Shown piece by piece: positions 24,597-36,389 of a DNA stretch of 64,000 nt. Positions within the stretch are counted from its first letter, which is position 1, and every line of letters begins with the position of its first letter. The notes beneath the pieces were generated by a model, which saw nothing but the letters and a program-made list of their open reading frames with translations, searched no databases and was not told the origin of the DNA. This DNA comes from Podospora pseudoanserina (taxonomy: Eukaryota > Ascomycota > Sordariomycetes > Sordariales > Podosporaceae): contig NC_085922.1 in NCBI RefSeq assembly GCF_035222485.1, positions 883,001 to 947,000 of the forward strand, in the 5' to 3' direction. Both the position numbers and the translations under genes were made by a program.

Positions 24597-25907
24597 TCAC
24601 CTCCCAGCCCTCCCCCTCCAAGTAAAATGCCCCCTCGGATCCCTCCCCAACTCCCTCATAGCCTTCACATCCCCATTCTCCTCCCCAAACTCCCTCACCA
24701 CCGCCTCCTCCGCCAACTTGGCATACCTGACCGCATTCTTCGCATCCCCCAACATATTATAATTCAACGCCACCAACGTCAACCCTCCCGCAATCTTACT
24801 CTCCAACCTCTCCTCCTGATACAACCTCACCAACCTCTCCAACAACTTCCTATCCACCTTATCCGTAAACCCGCTTAGTTTCCTTTCAATCTTTTTGATC
24901 TCCTCCAAATTCCTATCCGACTTTTTAATCTCCTTCGCGCTCCCCGCACAAACAGCACAAGAGCAGTCAAACCCCCAAGCATGAAACGCCCTCATCTTCC
25001 GGTTTTCCGTCATGTCCATTTGATCGAGATAAGAGATTGTCAGTTCTTCGTCCGGCTTCACCTCTCGGACAACGGTGGTGACGTGCTGCAGGGTCTTCGG
25101 GTTGATTTGAAAAACGACATTGGGGCGGCAGTCGTGGTTGAACCTGCTGACCTCAGGCCAGTTGCCGTAGTGGTGGCCGCCCTCGGGGGCTTTGGTGCTG
25201 AGGTCCATTTGGAACGAGTTGGTCTGGATGATGGAGTGGATTTGATCCCCCGAAAAGTGCGCCATTTGTTCTTGGAAGCGTTTCCGAAGGGGTTCGGGGA
25301 GGAGGTCAACGGCCGCGGAGAGCAACGGGGCTTGGGCCGAAGCAGGGATTTGGTCGAAGAAGGTCCGGTGGACAACGAGGGCAGGGTAGAGGGACATGAC
25401 GGTGGTTCCTGGGGAAAGCTTCTCGTTTGCCACCAAGCCTAATCCCTTCCCTGGAATGGCCGCCTCGCGGTATGGTAGGGGGGTGGGATCGTATTCATCC
25501 ACATGTGGAATAAGATCAGGGGGCGACTTTTTGTGAAGAGCCTGGAGGCGTTGGATGTTGCGGGCAGTGGTGATGGCTACCATGCCACGTCCGTGAGCGA
25601 ACCTTTGGTTGTGGAAGACGCAATACTGGTCGACGCAGTGGTTGGTCGACTCAAATTCAGGCGACGCTGGTCGAAAGGCAAAGGGTGGCGGATGCGGTGG
25701 TTCCAAGGTCACATCTGAGCTGGAATACCTGGCCTCACCGCCTGTCAAAGCGGGACAGATGTACTCGCGTAGATGGATGACCGTCTTCGGGCCAATGATG
25801 TCTGGGGAAGGTTTGCCGATGCACACGTCTGCAAAGGACAATCGTGGGATGAGTTGCTGGACAGCTGCTGCGCCTGATGCGAGTGATAGTAGGTGAATGG
25901 CCCACAT
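24597..25907 (-). CDS. SET-domain protein with N-terminal signal peptide
   Basis: Start chosen at ATG 25907 because it opens with a clear signal peptide (MWAIHLLSLASGAAAVQ); the frame stays open upstream to 26036 without similarity. The 436-residue product has a split SET domain of the SMYD/SET5 kind: GKGLGLVANEKLSPGTTV, later EVSRFNHDCRPNVVF (the N-H-S/C-P cofactor motif), ELTISYLDQ and a post-SET CSCAVC zinc cluster, followed by a helical C-terminal tail. SET proteins transfer methyl groups from S-adenosylmethionine to lysine. A secreted or ER-directed one is odd, though this arrangement recurs in ascomycetes. Its substrate is unknown. Confidence 0.88.
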   Translation of the reverse strand: MWAIHLLSLASGAAAVQQLIPRLSFADVCIGKPSPDIIGPKTVIHLREYICPALTGGEARYSSSDVTLEPPHPPPFAFRPASPEFESTNHCVDQYCVFHNQRFAHGRGMVAITTARNIQRLQALHKKSPPDLIPHVDEYDPTPLPYREAAIPGKGLGLVANEKLSPGTTVMSLYPALVVHRTFFDQIPASAQAPLLSAAVDLLPEPLRKRFQEQMAHFSGDQIHSIIQTNSFQMDLSTKAPEGGHHYGNWPEVSRFNHDCRPNVVFQINPKTLQHVTTVVREVKPDEELTISYLDQMDMTENRKMRAFHAWGFDCSCAVCAGSAKEIKKSDRNLEEIKKIERKLSGFTDKVDRKLLERLVRLYQEERLESKIAGGLTLVALNYNMLGDAKNAVRYAKLAEEAVVREFGEENGDVKAMRELGRDPRGHFTWRGRAGR

Positions 25908-26691
25908 TATGGCTGAATCTTGGTGAAGAAGATGATGAACAAGGTAAGGGAATCTCAGCTTTTGTCCATGGTGTCGTTCGTTCATATCGAAGCCAGTGTC
26001 TGTTTCATGTTTCATGTTGGCTGAAACGGTTGGCATTCAGGGGTTGAGATGCCAAGATGCCTCTCTATCCCAATCTTACCCACTAAAGGCGCTGTGGGGC
26101 GCTTGGTTTTGGGGGCCAAAGCGTGCAGAATAGGGGTCCAGCAGTGATGTCATGCTGAGCTTGAGCAAAAGAGTGGTTGAAGACATGCCGATGGTTTATG
26201 GGAGTGGTTTAGGTCCTCCGCTCGTGACAGTCCGGAATGCTGCGCCCTTTCAATGTCGAAGAAACCAGGAACTCAGGAATGCCGCCACCACCAGCCCCTG
26301 ATATTCCCGAAATAGAATGAGATGTATCGCTCGCGTGTTTGCGGCTTGATAGATGTAGACGGAAAATCTTCCCCGGCCCAATGCACCGGGAGGTGGCTCG
26401 CGAGATCCCCTTCGTCCCGCATCCATCCCTGAGAAGCGGTTCGAGATTGACCCAAAGCACCCGAGTCCCCGTTCCGGCATTCCACACCAACCGGTTATTG
26501 TACACGCGATATCACAGCTGGGGATGTCCGGAATTCAGAGCTCAGCCGTACTCATTCGATCGTCGACGACTGAATTGCTTTTAAGGACAGGATGCTATCC
26601 GCCCAAGGTTGCTTAGCTTCGCCCCTTCGCTGCTGTCAGTTCTGCCCAGCGCAATAACCATATCGTGAGCCATCCGATCTACACTCTCATC
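25908..26691. other. Divergent promoter region
   Basis: Between the minus-strand SET gene and the plus-strand secreted-protein gene. No gene is supported in it. Confidence 0.5.
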
Positions 26692-27404
26692 ATGGCGCTC
26701 AACTTGTTGTCGCTTGTCCCCCTCTTGGGGTATGCCTTTGCCCTACCACAATCCCAACCGCCGGTCTCGCCCAACATCCAAAACCTGGCCATGTGGGGCA
26801 CTGGCTGCCCCCTTGGTGCCGCCGGTCTCATGTCCGGGGTTCGCAATGGAACTCCCATCTTCAGCTTCTCAGAATGGGGTCTTGTGTTGCCTAACGTGGA
26901 TGACCCTGAGAGCGAGACCACAGCGTCCAAGTTCTGCACCGAGGAGATAACGCTGAACAATGGACCCGTCGGCTTCCAGCTTCGCATCGAGACGGTGACG
27001 GTCGGTGGATGGGCCGAGCTAGAGGAGGGGACTAAGCTGGTGGTTGAGGCCGAAACCAAGCTAGGCGATGTTATTGCTGGAGTAAGTCAGCGACCACACT
27101 TCGGAGATAAATACAACAAGGACTGACGAGTATGTAGAGACAAACAACCAGCGTCACCAGCGCAGACCTCAAGGGCAATGACTTGGAGGTGTCTTTGGAT
27201 ATTCTACCGTTTGTCTACTCTGCCTGCGTTGACGAGAGTGGCACCGTGCCCAAGATTGTTATCAAGACCACCGTCAGTCTTGTCGGGGAGAAGCGCGCTG
27301 ATGGGACAGTCTCCAAGGGAGTAGTCGGGGGTGCCAAGGCTCTGGGCGTACACTTCAGTCCCGTGTGGCGCCCTTGTGCGAGACCAATGGCCAAGACGAT
27401 ATGA
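26692..27404 (+). CDS. Small secreted protein, DUF4360-like
   Basis: Exons 26692-27081 and 27138-27404 with a 56-base intron (GTAAGT..TAG, phase 0). Start at ATG 26692 gives a typical signal peptide (MALNLLSLVPLLGYAFALPQ). The mature part has WGTGCPLGAAG near the start, KFCTEEITL in the middle and YSACVDESG near the end, a beta-sandwich-like spacing with few cysteines similar to fungal DUF4360 secreted proteins. About 218 residues. Family assignment is tentative; function unknown, possibly cell-wall or effector-like. Confidence 0.65.
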
Positions 27405-27979
27405 TGTTTGGTGAAGGGTCCAGACCCTTGAGGCTAAATATCGATGCATGTATCCCTCTCTTGGTCTCAGTCTTGGCCCGAGAACAAAATCTGGGTGGCA
27501 TTGCAGCAAACCACCAGATAGACGAGATCACTGGTCGCCATCAAGGCGTACAAGCAGTGTCTCAGCGGGCCGCCACCGGAATTTTATGTCTCTTTCGGCG
27601 CCATGGCCATGCAACCTTGATCAGCCTTCGGTGCTCCGGGACATGCCGTACAACACGCCATCAGCGATCCAAGATATCGGGTCGTGAGTCCAATGGTAAA
27701 GTGCGACTGTTCCAAAGTACAGGTTCCTCAAGGTGCACTATCCGTAGATCTGTCGTACTCGTCGAGACGTGGTGGGAGCTTGCAGCTGCCAATTGGCCGA
27801 TGACGCCGGACTCCGGAACCTCTGTCTTAGACACTAGGATCTTCCCATGAGAGACGAACGTCTACATAAGGAGCCCGTTCATCCCTAGGTCGTGTCTTAT
27901 GTCATGGTTGCGTCTACTAACACCTACACCAAGCCCGAACTTTGCTCCTTGATTGTGAAATTGCGGAATCGCGCAGACC
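27405..27979. other. Intergenic spacer, no feature seen
   Basis: Between the secreted-protein gene and the transporter, both on the plus strand. Only random frames. Confidence 0.5.
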
Positions 27980-29552
27980 ATGGAGAGTACCCTGACAACA
28001 AAGACCGAGGGTGGTCAGCAGTATCACAGCCAAGATGAAACTTGTGTGGGGGATATTTCCTGGACGCCAGAGGAGGAGCGGAAGGTGGTGCGAAAAGTTG
28101 ATTTGCGCTTGATCCCGACAGTCTGGCTCATGTTTGTCATTTCCTGGATGGACCGCAGCAAGTCAGTATCTCCTCTTTTATGGTCGAGTTCAGGGAACTA
28201 ACGATAGGTTCAGCCTGGGAAATGCCAAAATCGCAGGGCTTAATGCCGACCTCCACCTGTCTTCCACCGACTACAGCTTGGCAATCATCACGTTCTACTG
28301 TACGTGCTGCCGTATGTGTGCCCATACTAGGGAAATGGTAACTAATAGCACGCCCTGGTCCAGTCGGCTATGCCTTCTGCGGTCCTCTGTCCAATCTCAT
28401 CATCACCCGCGTTAGACCATCCATCTACTTCGCTGGCCTGATGATGGTTTGGGGTATCGCAACTTGCTGCATGGGTGCCGTCAAAACCTTTCCACAGCTC
28501 CTTGTTCTCCGCATCATTGTCGGTATCTTCGAGGGCGGCTTGACCCCGGGCGTCTACTTTGTCATCTCAAGTTGGTATGTACCCGCAGAGCAAGCGAAAC
28601 GTGCCGCCTTTGTGTTGTCTGCTGTTCTCCTCGGCGGCGCGTTTGGTGGTATCATCGCCGGCGCCGTGACAGGCGGTCTCGAAGGCCGCTACGGGATCCG
28701 GGGTTGGCGTTGGCTGTTCATCGTGGAGGGAATCATCACCATCATCTGGGCGATGATTGCAGGCTTCATTCTCCCTGACTTTCCCGCCACCTGCCGACAC
28801 TTCACCCCCGAGGAGAAGAGAATCGCGACTAGTAGGCTAAGGAACTGCGGCACGAACATCGGCGACAACCAAAGTGATGGGCCACGGCTTGGAAAAGTGC
28901 AGTCGATAAAGCTCGCTTTGTCGGACTGGAGGACTTGGGGTGTGGCTGGTGGTATCGGGGTAAGTGACGAGCGATGGGGATCCCGAAGTGCGGTGCTAAC
29001 TGGTCGCAGCTATGCGGATGTGCTACGGTTCTCCCCTACTTCTATCCAACGTTGGTCAATGGCCTTGGCTACAAGGAGCACGTCACAGCACAGTACATGA
29101 CCGTACCAATCTGGGCGGTGGCATTTGTGTGTGCCCTGTCCAGTGGGTTCATCGCTGACCGAATCCCCAATCACCGTGCTGCGTTCATCGCCGGCTGGTC
29201 GGGGTTTGCTGCCATCATTTCCATCGTGGTGTGTGTCGTTGAGGAATACAAAGCGCGGTATATCCTCCTGATCTTCCAAGGATGTGGTGTCTGGACATGC
29301 ATCTCGCTGGGTGTAGCTGTTGCGACGACGACGTTCCAGGACATGAGACCGGAAGTGCGAGCGATCTCGGTCAGCTTGCCGCAAGCCGTCGGCAACGCTG
29401 CCAACATCTACGGGGCGTATCTTTTCCCTCAGGAACATGCGCCAAGGTATTTGGCGGGCTTCGTCGTCATTACTGTGACTCTGGCGGCAGGGTCCTTATT
29501 GTTTGCTCTTGTCGATCTCGGCTTGAGTCGAAGGCGGAAGGTTTTGGCATAG
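27980..29552 (+). CDS. MFS transporter, anion:cation symporter (allantoate/nicotinate permease) type
   Basis: Four exons: 27980-28161, 28208-28299, 28364-28959 and 29010-29552, with introns of 46, 64 and 50 bases whose phases agree. Characteristic sequences: WTPEEERKVVRKVDLRLIP at the N-terminus, SWMDRS..LGNAKIAGL after helix 1, FVISSWYVPAEQAKRAA, WLFIVEGIITIIWA and ILPDFPATCRHFTPEEKRIA. These mark the Dal5/Tna1-like branch of the major facilitator superfamily, plasma-membrane proton symporters for small carboxylates such as allantoate, nicotinate or pantothenate. Twelve membrane segments are expected. The substrate cannot be told. The frame is intact after splicing. Confidence 0.9.
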
Positions 29553-29707
29553 CAAGATGCATTTGGAAGAATAAATTTGATTGAGATTGGGGAGGTAACA
29601 GTTGTATGCCGAGATAGAAATTATGGACACCCCCCTATACCCTGGTTAACCTGCCCTGAAAATGCACGACCATTTCTCCCTGTAGGAGCAACCACCTCTC
29701 GTCATTC

Positions 29708-30514
29708 TCAGGGCACCGACCCACCAAATCTTTCCAGCGATCTCCTCAAATTCGCTCTCGCCTTCTCCTCCAGAAGCCCCCTAAAAATATCAGAGTGATA
29801 GATCCATTCCCTGTCCAAAAACCCCCTCAACACAGCCGCCCTCCCCTCCCTCCACCCTTGCTCATCCACATGCCCGTACTCCTTCCTCACCGCACCCTCA
29901 TACTCATCAAATGCTTCTTCCTCAGCCCCCAGAACACTTAAATCCATATCCAAAAACATGGCCGCATCTGCCACCACCTCAGAACTTGGCAACTCATCAG
30001 GCACAGTGTGCGTCGCCGTTGCCTCAATCATGACTTGTATCCCTTTCAAACGTGTTGCATCCACAAGCCCAGAGAGCATAGAGCCTGCCAACTGTGCGCT
30101 TTGAACCTCATTACAGTTTCCCTGCGCGTGGACATTGTAGATGGCATCATGAAACCAGATGGCTGCTTCGATTGCCTCTGGGTCGTGGAATTTCTCCCGG
30201 TAAGTGGAAAGAAGAGCGAGGAGAGCTTCGATATGGTTGAGGGTGTGATAATGGCGTGATGTGTGAGAATAGAGCTCCTTCAGCTTGTCACGGATGTGAT
30301 CCGAGATGAGTGTCATCATGGATGCGAGGTTGATGTTTTGAGGGAGAGGGCACATGAGCAGGACCGAGGAGCTTGACTGTTCAGCTCTTGGCGTTTCCCC
30401 TCTCTCAACAAGGCAATCATTGCGCAGCTGTCTCACCCGCATGATCTGACTGATATACGCTCCGTACATCAATCTCATCCTCCCCTCCTCTTGGACTTCA
30501 AACTTCTCAATCAT
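29708..30514 (-). CDS. HD-type metal-dependent phosphohydrolase-like protein
   Basis: Frame of 268 residues from the first ATG at 30514 (an alternative is MMTLISDHIRD at about 30319, which is nearer the usual family start). Motifs of the COG4339-like HD group: RHYHTLNHIEALL, AAIWFHDAIYN (the HD pair) and MFLDMDLSVLG near the second metal site, followed by GFLDREWIYHSD. Such enzymes are predicted to hydrolyse phosphate esters or nucleotides with a divalent metal; the substrate is unknown. A few closely related proteins occur in bacteria and fungi. No introns are seen. Confidence 0.85.
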   Translation of the reverse strand: MIEKFEVQEEGRMRLMYGAYISQIMRVRQLRNDCLVERGETPRAEQSSSSVLLMCPLPQNINLASMMTLISDHIRDKLKELYSHTSRHYHTLNHIEALLALLSTYREKFHDPEAIEAAIWFHDAIYNVHAQGNCNEVQSAQLAGSMLSGLVDATRLKGIQVMIEATATHTVPDELPSSEVVADAAMFLDMDLSVLGAEEEAFDEYEGAVRKEYGHVDEQGWREGRAAVLRGFLDREWIYHSDIFRGLLEEKARANLRRSLERFGGSVP

Positions 30515-31339
30515 GTCGGTCAAATCTCACCCACCTCTCCCACATCAATGTCGCCACTTCCCACTTAGATAATGTCATGGGCGAGTCACATTCATGTGCT
30601 TCCAAACACAAACATCTCGACCTTACTTGAGCCTGGCGCCATTCCTCACACCAAAAAGAAGGATAACGCGCGATTAGAGTTTTGTTTGTACGGATAGCTA
30701 AAAGGATGAGAGAACCCGCATTGAGAACCCAAACCGTGGTACCTTATGTATCATCATGATGAGCTTCGGTTTGAGGTCAAGGATAGTCTGAAGCGGTGTC
30801 CCGTTGATATGAACTTCAGTGTCAGACTGTGGAAAGACTATGGAGATAGTGTAAAGATATTTAAATATCATGAGGGCATGTCAACATGGTATCGAGGCAT
30901 ACAAGTGATGCGGGGGCGCATCCAAACTCCACTCAAAGAAACTTTTGCCTATAGGGTATGGTGAGATTTAACTGTGCAACAACGTCGAGTGGGGGCATTA
31001 CTCTTACTTTAAACCTATTCGAGCATAGTACAGAACCTGTCATGATAATCCGAAGGCATATGATGATACCTCCAGTATGAAGGCCTACAATGATCGTTAA
31101 AAGGCGTACTCAGATAGAGTAAATACATCCCAAGATAAAATCAAGGCGTGGCAAGATCACATCAAGGCATACAAGTCATAGTTGAATGTATTCAAATTCT
31201 ACTCATGGCCCTATAAAAATGCTCAGGGCTTATTAGCCCGGCCAACATCCTCCGTCCTCCGGTCTCCAATGCCTCCCCCCTCGCCTCCGCACGGCAGACC
31301 AAAACGTCCCCAAGCGCCACCACGACCACCCGCGAGCGT
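30515..31339. other. AT-rich spacer with decayed repeat
   Basis: AT-rich sequence, especially 30730-31230. Around 31045-31182 a plus-strand frame shows the repeated motif KAYDD / KAYNDR / KAYSDR / KAWQDHIKAYKS, interrupted by a stop, from degenerate copies of AAGGC-TACAA. The origin of this short repeat is not known. Confidence 0.4.
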
Positions 31340-32620
31340 TCAGGCCTCGGACTCGCGGGCCCGGTTCTCGCGCGTCGCCGCACGAGCTGGAGCGCTCACA
31401 GGCGCGAACTCAACCCCGAACTCCACCGTCCTGGTGATCCCTGCTGGCTCAACACCAGCCTCACCCCCCTCGCCAGACCCGAGGATCTCGTCGGTACTAT
31501 CCGACCCATCCAGCCCAGCATCACCCCCCACACGTGACCAGGGGCGGTCGTCCAGCTCGATCTTAACGGGCCAGGTTGTGGCCCCCCCACCGGCCCTCGC
31601 ATATCTGTGCCCAGCCGTGGCACCACTGGTCTGGCTTCTTCCAACAGAGCTTTTGAATATTGTTGGCCAGGTTCTCACCAACAGCACCCTCACCGAAGGC
31701 AAGCACAAGCAAACAAACGCGAGATTATACTCGATGATCGTCCACAACGTTCCAATGATGTCGTATGTCCTGTCCGTCACATGGCTCACTAGGAGCGACT
31801 GGACTCGGAGAGCCGATGCCACCACAATAAACACACCCAATCCAAACACTGGCATCAACGCAAGCTTCTGGCTCAGGGGGATGTGCAATCTAAAGACAAG
31901 AGGGAACGGGAGGACCAAGATGATGAGATCGGTGACCAGAGAGACGATGGCGTTCATGTTCCAGATGATGTAAAGGTTCAGACACTTTCCACGGATGTCG
32001 AGATCCCAGGCTGAGGCGACGGGGATGCATTGGCAAATTCCCACGATGCTCGAAGAGGTCATGTAAAGGAGGATAAAGTAAATCAGGCCCATTGCTGTTA
32101 ACTTGAACGCTCGGACGTGACTAAAGATCCGGACGTAGAGCAAGAGGAGCGAGACCTTGGTGAGATGGAGAGCAATCTTGTGGGTGATTTGACCAAAGAA
32201 CCAGATCTGAAGGGCTGAAAAGAGATCGTGTTTGGGGATAACATCGGAATGCTTGCCGAAACCGTGGCTGACCATGGCAAAGAACATGATATTGGTAGCT
32301 ATGTTGAAGAACTGTAACGTGAAAAAAGGTCAGCAAGCTGGGAGACTGAAGAGGAGGGGTAAAAGTATGGCACAATCACGACTTGGGACGACAGTAGTGG
32401 ACGGCCAGAGTCAAATCGGGACGGATAAAATGCATACCAAAGCTGTGGCACTGATCCAATCACCACGGTCCAACATCGTGGTCGCTCTGCGGGCGTGGAT
32501 TCGGATGGCGAGGAGAAGAGGGCAGAGAATGGTAAAAAGAATCGTTGGAATTAACACCCAATGGGCTCGGCTCTCGTCATTGTAGCCACGATAGGGCTCT
32601 TGGGCTTGCTGGACCGCCAT
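31340..32620 (-). CDS. Fungal rhodopsin-type (PTH11-related) seven-helix membrane protein
   Basis: Exon 1 ends at 32438, exon 2 is 31340-32311; the 125-base intron has GTATGC donor and CAG acceptor in phase 0. Start placed at ATG 32620 (MAVQQAQEPYRGYND), the first in-frame ATG; the frame stays open upstream without one, into a tandem array. Seven hydrophobic segments: WVLIPTILFTILCPLLLAI, IATNIMFFAMV, LTKVSLLLLYVRIF, LIYFILLYMTSSSIVG, NMNAIVSLVTDLIILVLPF, ALMPVFGLGVFIVVASALR and IIEYNLAFVCLCLPSV. This is the Fung_rhodopsin fold, a putative surface receptor. The cytoplasmic tail (about 110 residues) is Gly/Thr-rich and disordered. Confidence 0.85.
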
Positions 32621-32700
32621 GATCGTTGCTGGGATGGCGTTGCCTTCAATGAAGCCTTGCGTGGCGTTGACGTTTCCCGACGCAGAGTTGAAGTTGTAGT

Positions 32701-33140
32701 CGCTAGGATCGAACAAGATGTCAAGCCTTGCATGAGGTTGTTGTTCTTCACTGGAAAGACCAAGGTAGTTTCTGGGATCGAGCAGGATCAGAAGCCTCGA
32801 ATGGGGTTGTTGGTTTCGACAGGGTCAAAATGTGGTCGCTGGGATCAAGCAGGGTGAGAGGCCTCACGTGGGGTTGTTGTCTTCTTTCCACAGAAAGGGT
32901 CAAGGTGTGATCGTTGGGATTGAGCACGATGAGAAGCCGAATGGGGACCTGTTGTCTTCGACAGGAAAGGTCGAGATGTGGTCGTTGGGGTCGATCAGGG
33001 TGAAGCCTCGTATGGGACTTTTGCTTTCCAATGAAAAGGCCAAGCTGTGGTCGTTGAGGTCGAAGCTCGAACGGGGTGTCAAGCCTGGCGTGGGGTTGCT
33101 GTTGTTGTCGTTCTCAGGGTTAGGTGTGGTCTCTGGAACC
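32701..33140. repeat. Degenerate tandem array, unit 66-79 bases, six copies plus
   Basis: Copies start at about 32701, 32770, 32837, 32912, 32983 and 33052, with a partial seventh after 33131. Each opens with CGCTGGGATCGA-like sequence and contains AGAAGCCTC, TGGGGTTGTTG and TTC..CAGGAAAGG. Read on the minus strand the units give about 23-residue peptides such as LIDPNDHISTFPVEDN and LLDPRNYLGLSSEEQQPH. The innermost copy runs into the open frame of the receptor gene (LFDPSDYNF). Confidence 0.75.
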
Positions 33141-36100
33141 AAGTCAGGATGCACTATACCCGGCAGCTTGGAAACGGCACGGCAGGGAAGACGGAAGAGT
33201 GGAGTCGAAGGAAAATAAAACAACGGCATGGCATCCGATATATGGGTAACGTAGCCACACCCGTGAGCCCTGTTCAACCTCTCACAAGTTGAATAGAATT
33301 GAGTGCCTCTTGCTTGCCTTCGAAAAGACGAAATCCTTCCTGTGATGGGCCGACTTCCCCGGACAGCATCCGCATCCTGTCTAGGGCGTTTCCTTGACCG
33401 TTGCGTGATGGGATTGACGCATGCCTAACCCCTCTGGATGCACTTGATCGCCTTTGGCTTCATCCTTTGCTTTGTCCCTGCGCAAGGCTTTGAACAACCC
33501 CCCAGGAGCTCAACCTCTTTCCCCGGAAATGCAACACAGCCGTTCCCCGGCAGCCGGTTCTGGCGTTGTTGGTCATCACATACCGAAAGCACCTGCGTAT
33601 TGAGTCGAAGGATTAACTTGAACCAGGTAACATACCCTTGACCAAAGCTTGTGTGTTTGGTCACTGGTCGCTCGTGATCAAGGGTTTCATGCATGCGCAG
33701 TCGACGACAGGGGTCGACTCGCAGCTCGGTGAGCATGGGGGTCAACACCACACTGCCGGCCAATTTACGGTCCGAGCCAGGCACTTTGCTTTTGCCAGAT
33801 GCTTTCTTGCATGACAGATGGCGTCCGACCTTGCGTCTTGCAGAAATGCCCACGCCAAGACACGTTGTGTTCCTCGACCTTGACCAATGTTTGTTCCGGG
33901 TTCCGAGTAGCCAGGGTGTTTCGTCTGGCTGTGACCAATGTTTCTCGAACTTTTCGACGTTCTCAACTAGGTTCTAGGGTCAGATTGTTCGGTACGGGAG
34001 GTCCGCGCGGTGCGGCGTAGGTGGTTGGCTTGGCCCTGGTGGGAGAACCTTGTCAGTCTTGCTCCTCACTGGGATCAAGGTAAGAAGAAAACGATGAAAA
34101 GAGATACCATGTTCGAGCCCTTATTTCATCTAGAATGTTGAGCTGAGAGTATGGATTACAAGAGTATGGATTACAAGACTGATGCTGAAACGACATCAGT
34201 GCTTGCAATCCGCGATGTCCCAAGTAGGTCCACAGTTGTGCAGCCAATGGACGGGCTGCTGTCGTTGAATCTGCCCCGGAGTTATGTCTGGAGATATTGG
34301 ACATCGTAACTGAGACCAAGAAGTCAGGCTTCTTTCGGGCTTGGATCAACACCGGTAGAAGGAATGCTGGTGGCTTGCAAAACGCCTCCTGATTGCGAGC
34401 AGCGACTGCATGGATGTGGCAGTCTCGTGCTGCATGTGGTGATGTGTAGGATGGGCCATAGGTGGCTTTGACCGAGCTTTACCCGTCACAAGTTTTGGAT
34501 TGGCGAGGGTGTGTGTGGTGATGTTGCTACCCTGTTCCTTGGTTGGTTTCAACTTTCTATTGGGGGTTCCATGTTGTACTGAGGATCAGCGCCGACCAGC
34601 GAAAACGAACTCCAAGCCAATTCGAGTCTTCATCTGTGTATTTAATGCCGAGTTAGAATGCCCCGTACCTTGTAAAGACATGTTGTCAAGCCACTCAATG
34701 TGAGAGAAAAAACATACCAAGTGTTCAAACAGGACCATTTGGCACAAGTCCAGGGTCTCAATTCCGGGGTCCAGTCAACCGGTGACAAGAATGTTGGACA
34801 AGAGTACCAATGACTCCCCTGAAGGTAATCCACATGTAGAAGGTTGAAGCGTCAACAATGACCATCGCCAGTGACCGTAGAGTGTGAGGAAGTAATCGTC
34901 GTCGCTTTGCAAACAGTGAATGGACACTGGAATGGATGTTCTAAAAGAAGCTGAATCTGGAGGGACGACGACCTTGTTATCAGCATCAGGCTGGTGGGTC
35001 GGGGAGGAAAGGACATCTAGAGAACAGACAGAGCCGTATAGGAGGGGCTTGCTTACTGACGTAGATACCCCATTTTGGGAGGTTAACAGGGGCTGGACGG
35101 TCCGGTTTTGCGTTCGCCCAACGGCTGGAGTAAGGGATATAATGGTCAGTTATACCTGTAATGATGCATCTAATGATTTCCAGTGATGATGCTGTTCTAA
35201 TGGGCACAAGGCTATAAATGAATGAAGATGTTGATGGGATGGGTTCGTGTTTGTCCGACTTTGTGGTGACGCTAGGGCTTTTTCCCCTCCAATGCCTTTA
35301 GGAGCAACAAAACTTTTTGTGCGTCTGAAAAGAAACAGGAGTGTTGTGGGTCACTGATTTTGCAGTGGATAGAGTCGGTAGAGGTGAGGGAAGAGCCTGG
35401 GTAGGGTTTGTAGCGGCAGAACCAGCCAGGTTTCACTCAATCTGAGGAAGGACCGACCTTGACAAGAAGCACGGGCCTTGATGGAGCTCATCTGCTGTGA
35501 CTAGGTGATGGTGATACCGAAGTATCCGACTGTCAATTGGTATCTCACAACTCAACGATGTGTTATGTATGGTGGTCATCCTAAATCATGACTGATGTTT
35601 GCCTTCATGACAAAGCTCAACACCGGTCGGTGATGAAGCAGCTGCGCCATGTCCCCTAATGGCACTAACGTAGTCATTTGTTGACAGGAAGTCAATTCAC
35701 AAGGAGTCAAAAGCCCAGTCACACAATGACTGGTGAGAGAAAGAAAATGGGATTGGTACCCAGTTTCTAAGCACCATCAGAAAGATTCTAGATCTCATTC
35801 AACAAACCCGTGATAATCTGAACAGGCCTCCTGACGGTTGAAGTGATGAACACTGCGTAATGTACAATGCATCTCTGGAGCGTTCCTCAACACTCCACAC
35901 ACATTGATGCTCTCAATGCCTTCCTCCTGTGAGACAGGGACAGCACAGTAATAACAACCCCCCAGACAGTGGCAGAGGAAGAGCTGCTTGGATCTTCGCC
36001 GCCAGCGTCGGCCATCTCCAAGTCACTGGGGTTGTCAGACTCTTGGTTCAGGTTGATCGACTCATGATCTAGGGTCGTAGAGCGGTCATCTTCATTTGCG

Positions 36101-36389
36101 GCAAGGCTCCCTGTTTTGGTGTTCTAGATGGAAGCTCGGCCCAAGAGCTGGAAGGGAGACCGGACATTCCTTCCTAGAGGAAATTGCCCAAAGGACCTTC
36201 CCTCTCTTCCAGCTGCAGGCCATATCATCAATATGGCCACCAGCAGCAGCTGCCGCCGCCAGCTTTCTGTCGTCTTTGCGCGCCTTTCCTCTCGCTTCCT
36301 CTTGTGTGTCTGTCGTCCGGGCTTGTCTCGTTTTTTTCCATTTTTTCCCAAGATGCGCCAGTAAGCCCTCTGTTCCATTTCTGTCTTGC
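33141..36389. other. Gene-poor stretch
   Basis: Over 3 kb with only short random frames. A 15-base direct repeat GAGTATGGATTACAA occurs twice in tandem at about 34145-34175. No transposon ends or RNA gene are recognisable. Confidence 0.45.

Noticed and set aside
27670-27745. Possible tRNA-like A-box and B-box spacing
   Set aside because: The B-box does not match GGTTCGANTCC and no cloverleaf could be formed.
31182-31973. Long plus-strand frame of 263 codons
   Set aside because: It is the exact antisense of the receptor's exon 2, which has seven membrane helices and good splice sites; the plus frame is Pro/Ser-rich shadow.
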